64,000 nt of DNA from contig LKPX01000012.1 of NCBI GenBank assembly GCA_001443525.1, positions 1 to 64,000 of the forward strand, read 5' to 3'. The notes below the pieces were generated by a model. It was not told the DNA's origin, made no database searches, and saw only the letters and a program-made list of their open reading frames with translations. The number at the start of each line of letters is the position of its first letter. Position 1 is the stretch's first letter. This DNA is from Desulfobacteraceae bacterium RAAP-1. Its GTDB lineage: Bacteria > Desulfobacterota > Desulfobacteria > Desulfobacterales > Desulfatirhabdiaceae. Shown here one piece after another: positions 44,757 to 53,594 of the stretch. Both the position numbers and the translations under genes were made by a program.

Positions 44757-46085
44757 ATGAATTCAGATGCTACATTCAGCCCTCTGTTTACAGATCTGTA
44801 TGAACTGACCATGATGGCGGCTTACCAGGAAAACCATATGACGGCGAACGCCACGTTTTCACTGTTTATCCGGGGATATGAACAACTCAATCGGGGATAT
44901 TTCATTGCCGCAGGGCTTCAGGACGCTCTGCGCAGTCTTGAACAACTGAGGTTTTCACAGGGGGAGATAGAATATCTGCAACGCCTGAACCTGTTTCCGG
45001 GATCATTTATCCGGACACTCCCGGATTTTCGCTTTACCGGTGATGTATGGGCCATGCCTGAGGGGACTATCTGCTTTTCGGATGAACCCCTGATGGAAGT
45101 GACCGCTCCCATTGCCGAGGCTCAATTGGTGGAGACGTTTCTGATCAATATCATCGGCTTTCAAACCAATATTGCTACCAAGGCGGCTCGCTGCATCCAT
45201 GCTGCCAAAGGCAGACCCATCGTGGATTTCAGCTTGCGCCGCACTCAGGGGCTGGATGCAGGAATGCAGGTAGCCCGAAGTACTTATATCGCAGGGTTTT
45301 CAGGAACCAGTAATGTTCTGGCGGCCCGTCGATATGATATACCCGTGTCCGGCACCATGGCCCACTCCTTTGTTTTGGCGTTTTGTAATGATGGCGATGC
45401 ATTTCAGGCGTATGCCCGGACTTTTCCCGATGACAGTGTATTTCTGATTGATACCCGCCATGTGCTGCAGGGTGCTCATGATGCTGTAAATATTGCTAAA
45501 ATCATGGCTGAAAACGGTCATCATCTGAAAGGTGTCCGGATTGACAGCGGCGATATGGTGGAAAGCAGCCGACAGGTGCGTCATATCCTGGATGAAGCCG
45601 GACTTCAGCAGGTGCGGGTTATAGCTACCAGCGGCTTTGATGAATACAAGATCGAAAAGACGCTGGCCTCTGGCGCTGCCATAGACGCTTTTGGCGTTGG
45701 CGCCAATATTGGAGTATCTTCGGATTCGCCTTTTCTGGATGTGGTGTACAAAATGGTGCGGTATCATGATCGGGATGTCAGAAAGACCAGTCCGGGTAAA
45801 ACAACGCTTGCCGGAGAAAAGCAGGTCTTTCGCAGGATGAATGCCGACGGCAGTCCCACGGAAGATATCATTGCCTGTAGGAATGAGGTGATTGAAGGTG
45901 CTGAGCCGCTTCTGGAAAAGGTGATGACAGGCGGCAGGTGCAAACATCCGCTGCCGTCCCTGGCGCAAATCCGGGCGAAGATACAGTCTTCACTGTCAGC
46001 CATCGATCAGCGATACACATCGCTTCAGCAGCCAGCCCGGTATCCTGTCCACTTGAGCCGGAACCTTTCTGCGCTGCAATTATAG
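44757..46085 (+). CDS. pncB: Nicotinate phosphoribosyltransferase
   Basis: 442 residues from ATG 44757 (MNSDATFSPLFTDLYELTM), the normal N-terminus. The frame is open upstream. Family blocks are DFSLRRTQGLDAGMQVARS, GTMAHSFVLAF, GVRIDSGDM and ATSGFDEYKIEK, with a C-terminal zinc-like or helical tail. It makes nicotinate mononucleotide from nicotinate and PRPP in NAD salvage. No other NAD gene is next to it. It precedes the GcvT-SHMT gene by 45 bases on the same strand, so co-transcription is possible. Confidence 0.92.
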   Translation: MNSDATFSPLFTDLYELTMMAAYQENHMTANATFSLFIRGYEQLNRGYFIAAGLQDALRSLEQLRFSQGEIEYLQRLNLFPGSFIRTLPDFRFTGDVWAMPEGTICFSDEPLMEVTAPIAEAQLVETFLINIIGFQTNIATKAARCIHAAKGRPIVDFSLRRTQGLDAGMQVARSTYIAGFSGTSNVLAARRYDIPVSGTMAHSFVLAFCNDGDAFQAYARTFPDDSVFLIDTRHVLQGAHDAVNIAKIMAENGHHLKGVRIDSGDMVESSRQVRHILDEAGLQQVRVIATSGFDEYKIEKTLASGAAIDAFGVGANIGVSSDSPFLDVVYKMVRYHDRDVRKTSPGKTTLAGEKQVFRRMNADGSPTEDIIACRNEVIEGAEPLLEKVMTGGRCKHPLPSLAQIRAKIQSSLSAIDQRYTSLQQPARYPVHLSRNLSALQL

Positions 46086-46130
46086 AAGACAAACCGGTAC
46101 GATCGTTTTTTTCCGTGAAGGAGAATTGCC

Positions 46131-48788
46131 ATGCAACAGCTTCTCAGCACCGTTATTCACGATCAGCACATAAAACTGGGCGCCCAGATGGCGCCTTTCG
46201 GCGGATGGGATATGCCGATTCAATACCGGACAGGAATTGTCCAGGAGCATCTGGCTACCCGCAATCATGCAGGACTCTTTGACGTGTCTCATATGGGACG
46301 CTTTGTTATCAGCGGATTGTCGGCTCTTGATTTTTTGCAGCATGTGCTTACCAACAACGCTGCAGGGCTTGAAATCGGAGAGAGCCAGTACACCATAATT
46401 GCCGATGAACAGGGCGGCGCCATTGACGATGCTTATCTTTACCGGTTTTTCGCGGATCGTTATCTGCTGGTGGTCAATGCATCCAATCGGGAAAAAGACC
46501 TGGCGCATTTTCAGTCCGCACTTTCCCGGTTTTCAGATGTCCGGCTGGAGGACAACACGTTCAGTGTGGCGATGCTCAGTCTTCAGGGGCCATCTTCCAG
46601 AGATATTCTATGTACGCTCATGGATTCCGGAGCGTTGCCTGAACCGCTTAAAAACAGACTGAGTACGGCAACGCTGTGTCATGTCCCGACATGGATCGCC
46701 AGAACCGGATATACCGGGGAACCCTTGGGATTTGAGTTGTTTATGGACAGCCATGCCGCGCCGGATATTTGGGATGTTCTTATTGAAAAGGGCGCTGCGC
46801 CGGCAGGTCTAGGCGCCAGGGATACACTCCGGCTTGAGGCAGGGCTTCCGCTTTACGGTCATGAGCTGGGGCTGGATAGTGCCGGCAGTGAAATTCCTGT
46901 TTTTGCGCTGCCTCTCAGTAAAATCGCCGTCAGTTTTTCGTATCTGAAAGGTGAATTTATCGGAAAGAACGCTTTATATCGCCAGTTTTTGGCTATGAGG
47001 GGTATCACGGAGCAGGATTACAGCCGTGTTCATGATCTTCCCAGGATGATCTTTCCTGTGGCATTGATCGATAAAGGTGTGATGCGTTCCGGCTGTCCTG
47101 TATTTAAAAATGGTCAACCGGTCGGTCATATCACCAGCGGCACCATGGTTCCCTATCAAAAAGCAGAGAATACCGGTGCATTTCCAAAGATCACTTCAGA
47201 AAAAGCAATGCGTTCCATCGGACTTGCGTTTCTGGACAGCACCCTGCATGAAGGCGACACATTGCAGGTAGATATCCGAGGAAAACAGTCTCCGGCGGTC
47301 GTTGTTCCTTACCACTTGCGCAGTGATGCTCCGCCCTTTGCCAGAGCCATTTCGCATGATCAATTATTTCCGAAAGAAAAATCCGGTGTTCCAGCAGAAG
47401 GTGGTTTGCGAAAAGTCCGTTCCCTGATAGATGAAGCCATCCAAAATACCACCTGGCGGCAGAAGGAATGTATCAATTTAATTCCTTCCGAACAGACACC
47501 ATCCCCGCTGGTGCGGCTGCTTTCCATACTGGATCCTTCGGGGCGTTATGCAGAACACAAAAAAATGAAAGCCTTTGGTGATTCCGAAGTTTTTTATTAT
47601 CAGGGTGTTGATTTCATATCCAATGTAGAATCATTGCTCCAACAGGAGCTGCGCGCCTATCTGGGATGCGCTCAGGTTGAAATCCGCCCGGTTTCGGGAC
47701 AAATGGCTAACACTGCCGTATTCAGTGCGCTTTGTGACTATTTCAACCGTGCGGATCGCAAAAGCGAACAACGCCGGATTCGCTGTGTGCTGAACCATCA
47801 TATTATCAAGGGCGGACATCTGAGCGCTCAGCCTATGGGTGCACTCAGAGATTATGTGGCGCGGGATCCGAAAACCGAAAAAGCTGCTGTTATCAATTTT
47901 CCGGTGCTTGAAAACAACCCTTATCAGATCGATATTGCAGCAACCTGTCAGATGATAGCGGAACATCGTCCCGAACTGATTGTTTTTGGCAAGAGCATGA
48001 TTCTGCACAAGGAGCCTGTTGCGGACATACGCTCTTTTGTCGATTCCCAGAACCTCGACTGTGTGATCGTATATGATATGGCGCATGTTCTGGGCTTGTG
48101 CGGCCCGTATTATCAGGAACCCTTCAGTGAAGGTGCGCATATCGTTACCGGATCCACCCATAAAACATTTTTCGGCACGCAGCGCGGTCTTGTTGCATCG
48201 GATTATACCCGAGACAGTATACAATACCCACTCTGGGAAGCCGTTGAACGTCGTGCTTTTCCCGGCAGTGTCAGCAACCATCATCTGGGGACGTTGCTGG
48301 GACTGCTGATGGCGGCTTATGAAATGAACACCTTTAAAGACGACTATCAGCGCCAGGTCGTTGCCAACGCCAAAGCCTTTGCAATCGCGCTGAAAGATTG
48401 CGGGCTTTGCGTTCAAGGCGATCCGGCGGTATCTTTCACTGAAACTCATCAGGTCATTTTATCGGTCGGATACGCTGCAGGGCCGGAAATCGCCAAACGG
48501 CTGGAAGACAGCGGTATTATCGTCAACTACCAGGCGATGCCGGATGAAGAAGGCTTTACCGCTGCCGGTGCGTTAAGGATGGGAGTTGCCGAAATGACAC
48601 GTTTCGGTATGAATGAAGCTGATTTCAAGGAGCTTGCAGAAATGATGCAGCATGTTATAATACATGGCAAGTCTGTATCTTCTCAAACAAAAGCGTTCCG
48701 GAAACGGTTTCAGAGAATGCGCTACTGTTTTGAAGAGCCCGAAATCTCTCAGCAGATACAACGTTTGCTGAGTATAACCCTTAACTGA
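46131..48788 (+). CDS. gcvT: Fusion of aminomethyltransferase GcvT and serine hydroxymethyltransferase
   Basis: 885 residues. Residues 1 to about 400 are a T-protein: APFGGWDMPIQY, GLFDVSHMGRF, ARTGYTGEPLGFELF and a C-terminal barrel. From about 415 an SHMT-like PLP domain begins: ECINLIPSEQTPSPLV, RPVSGQMANTA, VIVYDMAHVLGLCGPY and the PLP lysine in GSTHKTFFGTQRG (Lys678). The SHMT part is somewhat unlike classic SHMT around GGHLSAQPMG. T-protein makes methylene-THF from the glycine cleavage intermediate, and SHMT uses it to make serine, so the fusion could pass methylene-THF between sites. gcvH and gcvP are not in the window. GAAGGAG precedes the ATG. Confidence 0.85.
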   Translation: MQQLLSTVIHDQHIKLGAQMAPFGGWDMPIQYRTGIVQEHLATRNHAGLFDVSHMGRFVISGLSALDFLQHVLTNNAAGLEIGESQYTIIADEQGGAIDDAYLYRFFADRYLLVVNASNREKDLAHFQSALSRFSDVRLEDNTFSVAMLSLQGPSSRDILCTLMDSGALPEPLKNRLSTATLCHVPTWIARTGYTGEPLGFELFMDSHAAPDIWDVLIEKGAAPAGLGARDTLRLEAGLPLYGHELGLDSAGSEIPVFALPLSKIAVSFSYLKGEFIGKNALYRQFLAMRGITEQDYSRVHDLPRMIFPVALIDKGVMRSGCPVFKNGQPVGHITSGTMVPYQKAENTGAFPKITSEKAMRSIGLAFLDSTLHEGDTLQVDIRGKQSPAVVVPYHLRSDAPPFARAISHDQLFPKEKSGVPAEGGLRKVRSLIDEAIQNTTWRQKECINLIPSEQTPSPLVRLLSILDPSGRYAEHKKMKAFGDSEVFYYQGVDFISNVESLLQQELRAYLGCAQVEIRPVSGQMANTAVFSALCDYFNRADRKSEQRRIRCVLNHHIIKGGHLSAQPMGALRDYVARDPKTEKAAVINFPVLENNPYQIDIAATCQMIAEHRPELIVFGKSMILHKEPVADIRSFVDSQNLDCVIVYDMAHVLGLCGPYYQEPFSEGAHIVTGSTHKTFFGTQRGLVASDYTRDSIQYPLWEAVERRAFPGSVSNHHLGTLLGLLMAAYEMNTFKDDYQRQVVANAKAFAIALKDCGLCVQGDPAVSFTETHQVILSVGYAAGPEIAKRLEDSGIIVNYQAMPDEEGFTAAGALRMGVAEMTRFGMNEADFKELAEMMQHVIIHGKSVSSQTKAFRKRFQRMRYCFEEPEISQQIQRLLSITLN

Positions 48789-48814
48789 ATTTTCTGGTAT
48801 CGTCAGTTTGGATC

Positions 48815-48839
48815 GCGGAACGTTTTGTCAATGTTCCGC
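48815..48839. repeat. Short perfect hairpin before the secreted-protein gene
   Basis: GCGGAAC and GTTCCGC pair perfectly around an 11-base loop. No T-run follows. It lies 26 bases after the fusion gene and 30 before the next start, so it may affect message stability or readthrough. Confidence 0.5.
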
Positions 48840-48868
48840 CGACTGCTTTACCTGTGACAGGACATTTT

Positions 48869-50050
48869 ATGAAGACACCGCTGTTTCGTTATTTCCTGGT
48901 GCTGATTTGCGTTTTGTGGGCGTCTGCTGCTTCAGCATCAGATTTATCCGGTCAGAAGGAAACGCCTGTTCCCCAAACGGTGACTCCCGGCCTGAATTAC
49001 CTGTTGTCCATGGTTGGGCCGGAACATTTACAAACGCTCAATGAAGATGCCATTCAGCCGGTAATAGATTTTATTCTGTCCTCCAAAGATAAAAGCACGC
49101 TCTACTATCCTGAGAATCATTCCAACATGTCATCGGCATATTACGGATTTGATATTCACAAGAGCCTTAAGTACATTCTTGAACTTGGATTCAATCCGCA
49201 TATTCCGCCATTTATTTTGTCGCCATCATCTATTCGTCTGTCATACTGGGCTGAAATAGATGGGAAAAAACAGGAACTGCCCAATATGGCTGAAATGTTG
49301 TCTCAACTGGATAAGCCATACATACTGAACGGCATCGAGCACGAAGAAATCACCCCGGATGTCAATACCGGGGCATATTACGGATATGATTTGAACCGGA
49401 CGCTGATTCTGCTGAAATATCAGGGAAAGCCTGTTCTGATTTCGATAGCCAGACAGAAAGATATATCCGATGTCGGGAAAAAGGGATTGGTGCTGGGAAA
49501 AGATGATAATTGGGATTATTTCTACTCAGGGCAGAAGGGGCTGAACAAGCCGGGCTTGGGGTGGGTCAGTTCCTATATGTACGGATCGAGCACTATTTCC
49601 GTATATATTCAGCAGAACGATTCGCTGGTGCGGTGCGGTATTTATAAATGGCTCAGGGCCGGATGGGCGAATATGAACATGGTGCAAAATATTCATATTT
49701 ACCGGGGGCTCAAGAGATATACAAAGACACTCACACAAGTTCTGGAATATCCTTCTCTTCCCAGTCCTGACAAAATGTCGGAAGCATTCGCTGCAATTCA
49801 GGCTTTTACTGAAAATGAGCTGAGAGCGAAAGTCATTGACTATATTTCCAAGTTATCCAGGAAATACAGTCAGGACGCCATGTTAATCAAGGATACGACA
49901 CAGGACAAGGGGTATGTGGATCATCTCGACATTCATCAGATGCAGTCCATCCTGACAATTGAATATATGAAATATCTGATGGGGAAAAATACGATTCAGG
50001 ACATCGCCTATTTTATCAACCCTGTCGAACTCGGGATCAAGGGGACGTAA
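48869..50050 (+). CDS. Secreted protein of unknown function
   Basis: 393 residues from ATG 48869. A clear signal peptide (MKTPLFRYFLVLICVLWASA, cut near ASASDL) leads into a globular protein with many tyrosines and repeated wording: YYGFDIHKSLKYILELGFNP and YYGYDLNRTLILLKY show an internal duplication of about 85 residues. No catalytic motif or known domain is recognised. It lies between the GcvT-SHMT gene and the convergent min operon, with no functional hint from either side. Periplasmic or exported location is the only firm inference. Confidence 0.75.
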   Translation: MKTPLFRYFLVLICVLWASAASASDLSGQKETPVPQTVTPGLNYLLSMVGPEHLQTLNEDAIQPVIDFILSSKDKSTLYYPENHSNMSSAYYGFDIHKSLKYILELGFNPHIPPFILSPSSIRLSYWAEIDGKKQELPNMAEMLSQLDKPYILNGIEHEEITPDVNTGAYYGYDLNRTLILLKYQGKPVLISIARQKDISDVGKKGLVLGKDDNWDYFYSGQKGLNKPGLGWVSSYMYGSSTISVYIQQNDSLVRCGIYKWLRAGWANMNMVQNIHIYRGLKRYTKTLTQVLEYPSLPSPDKMSEAFAAIQAFTENELRAKVIDYISKLSRKYSQDAMLIKDTTQDKGYVDHLDIHQMQSILTIEYMKYLMGKNTIQDIAYFINPVELGIKGT

Positions 50051-50055
50051 AACTG

Positions 50056-50152
50056 ATACTCTGAACGCTCACAGTCTGCCCTTTTGGGATACCCATTCCA
50101 GAGCCTTTCCCGGCTGGAATGGAAAACGCAGTTTATGAACAGCTCAGAGTAT
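50056..50152. repeat. Nested double inverted repeat between convergent genes
   Basis: The outer pair ATACTCTGA (50056-50064) / TCAGAGTAT (50144-50152) encloses the inner pair CCATTCCAG (50093-50101) / CTGGAATGG (50114-50122). Both are perfect nine-base arms, so the whole 97 bases can fold as one long hairpin or cruciform. It is placed between the secreted-protein gene and minE stop codons. Confidence 0.65.
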
Positions 50153-50175
50153 ATCCTGACATATTTTTCTTCACA

Positions 50176-50460
50176 TCATACGCCCCCCTTGGGAGGCGGA
50201 CAAACCCGTTTTGCAGATAAAATGGGTGTATTGACAACCAGCGCGGATCTTCCTTCTGATTTTCGAATGTCCAGCTTCAGGGATTCTTTGTCGATTTCAA
50301 AATATCGGGAGATGACATCCACAATATCCTGATGCAGCTTGATCAGAATATCATCCGAGACTTCCAGCTTGTCGTAAATCAGTGTAAACTGGAGACGTTT
50401 TTTGGCGACGCCCTTGCTGTCGCTTTTACCTATCAGTTTTTTCAACCATCCATTGAGCAT
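50176..50460 (-). CDS. minE: Cell division topological specificity factor MinE
   Basis: 94 residues. The N-terminal membrane/MinD-binding part has AKKRLQFTLIYDKLEVS, and the C-terminal dimer part has VISRYFEIDKESLKLDI, both characteristic of MinE. It drives MinD off the membrane to set the division site at mid-cell. Last of the minC-minD-minE run, it starts nine bases after the minD stop. Confidence 0.93.
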   Translation of the reverse strand: MLNGWLKKLIGKSDSKGVAKKRLQFTLIYDKLEVSDDILIKLHQDIVDVISRYFEIDKESLKLDIRKSEGRSALVVNTPILSAKRVCPPPKGGV

Positions 50461-50469
50461 AGGACCGCC

Positions 50470-51270
50470 TTATTTTCCAATGCCGATGATTATACCTAGT
50501 TTTTTCCAAAAGGATTTCTGGGTTTGCGGAATCTCAATCGGAAGATCCTCTTGTCCATCCAGACGCTGCGCAATTCGCCGGAAAGCCTGACCGGCCTCTG
50601 AGTCTTTCTGAAGCACCAGCGGTACACCTGTGTTGGTCGAGATCACCACCTGATTGTCTAACTGGACCAACCCCAGAAGTTCAACAGACAGCACTTCCAC
50701 CACATCTTCGTGACTGAGCATATCCCCATTTTCTACCATTTCGGGAACGATACGGTTGACAATGAGTCGAGGAGTAATGGAGCGAGCGTACAATAAGCCA
50801 ATCACACGATCGGCATCTCGAACCGATGAGACTTCAGGGGTGCAGATCACTACCGCCTCATCCGCCGGCGCAACGGAATTTTCAAAGCCCCGCTCAATGC
50901 CGGCCGGACAGTCGAGGAGAATATAATCGAATTCCTTACGGAGCTCTTTACATAAACGCACCATGGCTTCCGGAGTCAAAATGTCTTTGTTATCACTCTG
51001 GGAAGCGGGAATCAGGTACAGATTTTCAATTCTCCGATCCTTGATTGCCGCCTGCTTGATCTTGCATTTGCCTTTGGCGGCATCTACGACATTGAATACA
51101 ATCCGGTTCTCAAGCCCCATGACCACATCGAGATTTCTAAGCCCGATATCCATATCCACAACGGCAACCTGCTTACCTTCAAGAGCCAGCGCAGCGCCGA
51201 TAGAGGCCGTTGCTGTCGTTTTTCCGACGCCGCCTTTACCAGAAGTAATAACGATCACTCTTCCTTCCAA
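50470..51270 (-). CDS. minD: Septum site-determining ATPase MinD
   Basis: 266 residues from a TTG at 51270, with GAGGTG six bases before, giving LEGRVIVITSGKGGVGKTT (first residue read as Met). The ATG at 51300 lies inside minC and adds ten residues that the family lacks. The deviant Walker A is SGKGGVGKTT. Other motifs are VDMDIGLRNLD and LLDCPAGIERGF. The C-terminal amphipathic helix (QKSFWKKLGIIIGIGK) binds the membrane. It carries MinC and is cleared by MinE. Confidence 0.94.
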   Translation of the reverse strand: MEGRVIVITSGKGGVGKTTATASIGAALALEGKQVAVVDMDIGLRNLDVVMGLENRIVFNVVDAAKGKCKIKQAAIKDRRIENLYLIPASQSDNKDILTPEAMVRLCKELRKEFDYILLDCPAGIERGFENSVAPADEAVVICTPEVSSVRDADRVIGLLYARSITPRLIVNRIVPEMVENGDMLSHEDVVEVLSVELLGLVQLDNQVVISTNTGVPLVLQKDSEAGQAFRRIAQRLDGQEDLPIEIPQTQKSFWKKLGIIIGIGK

Positions 51271-51281
51271 TGGACACCTCT

Positions 51282-51989
51282 TCAACGCACTTCCGGCCAT
51301 GTCAACCGGCCGAATGGATTTGTCTTGATATAATCTTCCACCACAATGTCTCCATGTTCCACATGAGCGAATTCGATGGTATGCTTTGGCGCTGCTGATA
51401 AGCCAACTGCAATGACGCCGCCGATCTGAATCTGTATAGGCTTAAAACCAACGGCCAGAATGATGGCTGCCTCGTTGTCAGGTTGACCGGCCAGTGCCGT
51501 GCCGCCGAGTGTTCCTACAATCAGGATGTCGCCGCCTGCAATGAGTTCACTTCCGGGATTGACATCGCCAAGTATGACCAGATGTTTCTGGGCCGTGATT
51601 TTCTGGCCGGATCTCACCCGTCCGGCGATTACCAGAGCGTCGGTGTTGTGCTGTCTCCAGAAACTGGATACATCCATTTTACGGGATTTATCCCCGGGTA
51701 TGAAAACTTCTTTCGGGGATGGCGGCGCAGGCGCAATATTTACCGACGCCACATTAAATTTACTTTTCAGAAACGCTCTCAACATCTCTATAACACTTTC
51801 ATAGCCTTCAGAATCGCCTACATCCAGCGTGACGCGGGAATTGGAGGCCAAGTGCTGCAACTGATTGAAAATCCGGGTCAGTTCTTCCTGGATGTAATTC
51901 ACAGGCAATGATGGATCCAGCGTTACCCAGAAACCATCCCTGACCCCTTTGAGGCGAATCTGCGATTTGTCCTGGATCTGTGCATCCAT
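51282..51989 (-). CDS. minC: Septum inhibitor MinC
   Basis: 235 residues. The N-terminal FtsZ-inhibiting domain includes FLKSKFNVASVN. The C-terminal beta-helix has GRVRSGQKITAQKHLVILGD and NPGSELIAGGDILIVGTLGG, diagnostic of MinC. It blocks FtsZ rings near the poles when bound by MinD. It is first of the minCDE operon, with a family A repeat just upstream. Eleven bases separate its stop from the minD start. Confidence 0.94.
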   Translation of the reverse strand: MDAQIQDKSQIRLKGVRDGFWVTLDPSLPVNYIQEELTRIFNQLQHLASNSRVTLDVGDSEGYESVIEMLRAFLKSKFNVASVNIAPAPPSPKEVFIPGDKSRKMDVSSFWRQHNTDALVIAGRVRSGQKITAQKHLVILGDVNPGSELIAGGDILIVGTLGGTALAGQPDNEAAIILAVGFKPIQIQIGGVIAVGLSAAPKHTIEFAHVEHGDIVVEDYIKTNPFGRLTWPEVR

Positions 51990-52020
51990 GCCGAGATGAC
52001 ATCCCTTTCCGAAATACGGC

Positions 52021-52153
52021 GACTTCGTAACAAGTTCGTATGTAGCAGTAAAAGTATATCTTGCTCCCGAAGGATTTTCGTGCTTTGTCCGCGGACAGGC
52101 ATTTTAAATGTCGGTACAAAGCCGCTTGAGCTTGATTTTTTGCGAGTTTATCA
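52021..52153. repeat. Intergenic repeat, family A copy 3 (degraded)
   Basis: It begins GACTTCGTAA and ends GATTTTTTGCGAGTTTATCA, with an inner CGGTACAAAGCCG, matching the ends and order of copies 1 and 2 but more diverged in the centre. It lies immediately upstream of minC and of the divergently transcribed amidohydrolase. Confidence 0.5.
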
Positions 52154-52211
52154 AAATAAGGTATTTGAATATCCATAACGCCTTTACTTTTGGTGGTATA
52201 GTGATATAAAA

Positions 52212-53552
52212 ATGGCATGTCAAGAAAAAGAAACGACATCACGAAAAAGGATTTTATGGATCTCATCAATCGGCGATTCTTTGAAACATAATCAAATGGC
52301 ATCATTTTCACACATTCACGCCGGATGGCTGATAGATGGCAGCGTTGATTCCATTCAGCAGAACGTGATTATTCATGTGAATAAAGGCATCATTCACACC
52401 ATAACGCCTGCCGCGCAAGTCCGCCTTTCCAACGCAACGCCTTCCGATCCGGAAAAGTCATACCTGGATTTAACGGCATACACACTGCTGCCGCTTCTGG
52501 TGGATTGTCATGTACATCTGTTCATGTCTGGAACACCTGATATCACTGCGCGTAAACATCAACTGGACGCTGGTTACGATGAACTCAAGCATGTCATTGC
52601 CGACCATATCCGCCAGCATATTGCCAGCGGCGTTGGCGCAGTCAGGGATGGCGGAGATCGTCAGGGATTTTCTCAGCGTTATCGGCAGGAAGTGTTAAAT
52701 GCAGAAGACGCCGAGCCGGGAAGCTGTCCGCTTACGGGATACGCTGACAGGACGGCGATGTCAGGGCTTTGCTGTAGGATCGCCGGAAAAGCCTGGCATC
52801 ATGCCGGACGATATGGAAAACTGATCGGCAGAACGCCTAATACCGATGAAACGCTGGCGGAAGCCATGCAGCGGGAGTCGTGTCTGCCCGGGTATATCCG
52901 GCCGGATCATGTCAAAATCGTCAATTCCGGTGTCAACAGTCTTCTTTGCTTTGGAAAAGAAACCCTGCCGCAGTTTTCTTATGAAGAAATGTCTTCTGCC
53001 GTTCGCTTGGCAGCGCAGCAAGGTTTGAAGACAATGGTCCACGCCAACGGCGGGGCGCCGGTTCAAATTGCCGTCGAGGCAGGCTGTCATTCCATCGAAC
53101 ACGGATTTTTTATGGGAGAAGACAATCTGGCCAGAATGCGCGACCATCAAACGACCTGGATACCGACGGCGTTTACCATGCGGGCTTATGCGGCCACGCT
53201 CTTGCCGTCCAGCCGGGAAGCAGCAACAGCGCTGCGGAATCTGGATCATCAGCGGGATCAGATTCGCAGGGCCAGAGATATGGGCGTTCGTATAGCGTTA
53301 GGCACTGACGCGGGCAGCATGGGTGTCCATCATGGTGTTGCGGTCAAGGAAGAGCTCAGAATCCTCATGGAAGCCGGATTTTCACTGCCGGAAGCCGTTT
53401 GCTGCGCTACCCGAAACGGCGCCGATCTCCTGGAAATACCGGAGATCGGCCTTTTGAAACCTGGAAAGCCGGCGGCATGGATCGCCGTTAAAGGCAGTCC
53501 GTCGCTTCTGCCGGGTAGTCTGTGCGATATCAAGAGGTGGGATGCCATATAA
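52212..53552 (+). CDS. Amidohydrolase-family metal-dependent hydrolase
   Basis: 446 residues as drawn. The conserved start (MASFSHIHAGWLIDG) is at ATG 52296, which may be the true start because a -10-like TATAGT lies very near 52212. The metal motif is LVDCHVHLF. Later landmarks are HANGGAPVQIAVEAGCHSIEHG, quoted in parts as MVHANGGAPVQ and CHSIEHGFF, and the active aspartate in ALGTDAGSMG. It belongs to the imidazolonepropionase/prolidase-like branch that opens cyclic amides or dipeptides. The substrate is unknown. It is followed 42 bases later by a binding-protein gene. Confidence 0.82.
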   Translation: MACQEKETTSRKRILWISSIGDSLKHNQMASFSHIHAGWLIDGSVDSIQQNVIIHVNKGIIHTITPAAQVRLSNATPSDPEKSYLDLTAYTLLPLLVDCHVHLFMSGTPDITARKHQLDAGYDELKHVIADHIRQHIASGVGAVRDGGDRQGFSQRYRQEVLNAEDAEPGSCPLTGYADRTAMSGLCCRIAGKAWHHAGRYGKLIGRTPNTDETLAEAMQRESCLPGYIRPDHVKIVNSGVNSLLCFGKETLPQFSYEEMSSAVRLAAQQGLKTMVHANGGAPVQIAVEAGCHSIEHGFFMGEDNLARMRDHQTTWIPTAFTMRAYAATLLPSSREAATALRNLDHQRDQIRRARDMGVRIALGTDAGSMGVHHGVAVKEELRILMEAGFSLPEAVCCATRNGADLLEIPEIGLLKPGKPAAWIAVKGSPSLLPGSLCDIKRWDAI

Positions 53553-53594
53553 CGCCGAAGTCAGATTTTCTGTGAAACCACCAAGGAATGAAAA

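Noticed and set aside
46086-46130. Possible glycine riboswitch before the GcvT-SHMT gene
   Set aside because: Only 45 bases separate it from pncB, too few for a glycine aptamer, and none of its conserved bulges is visible.
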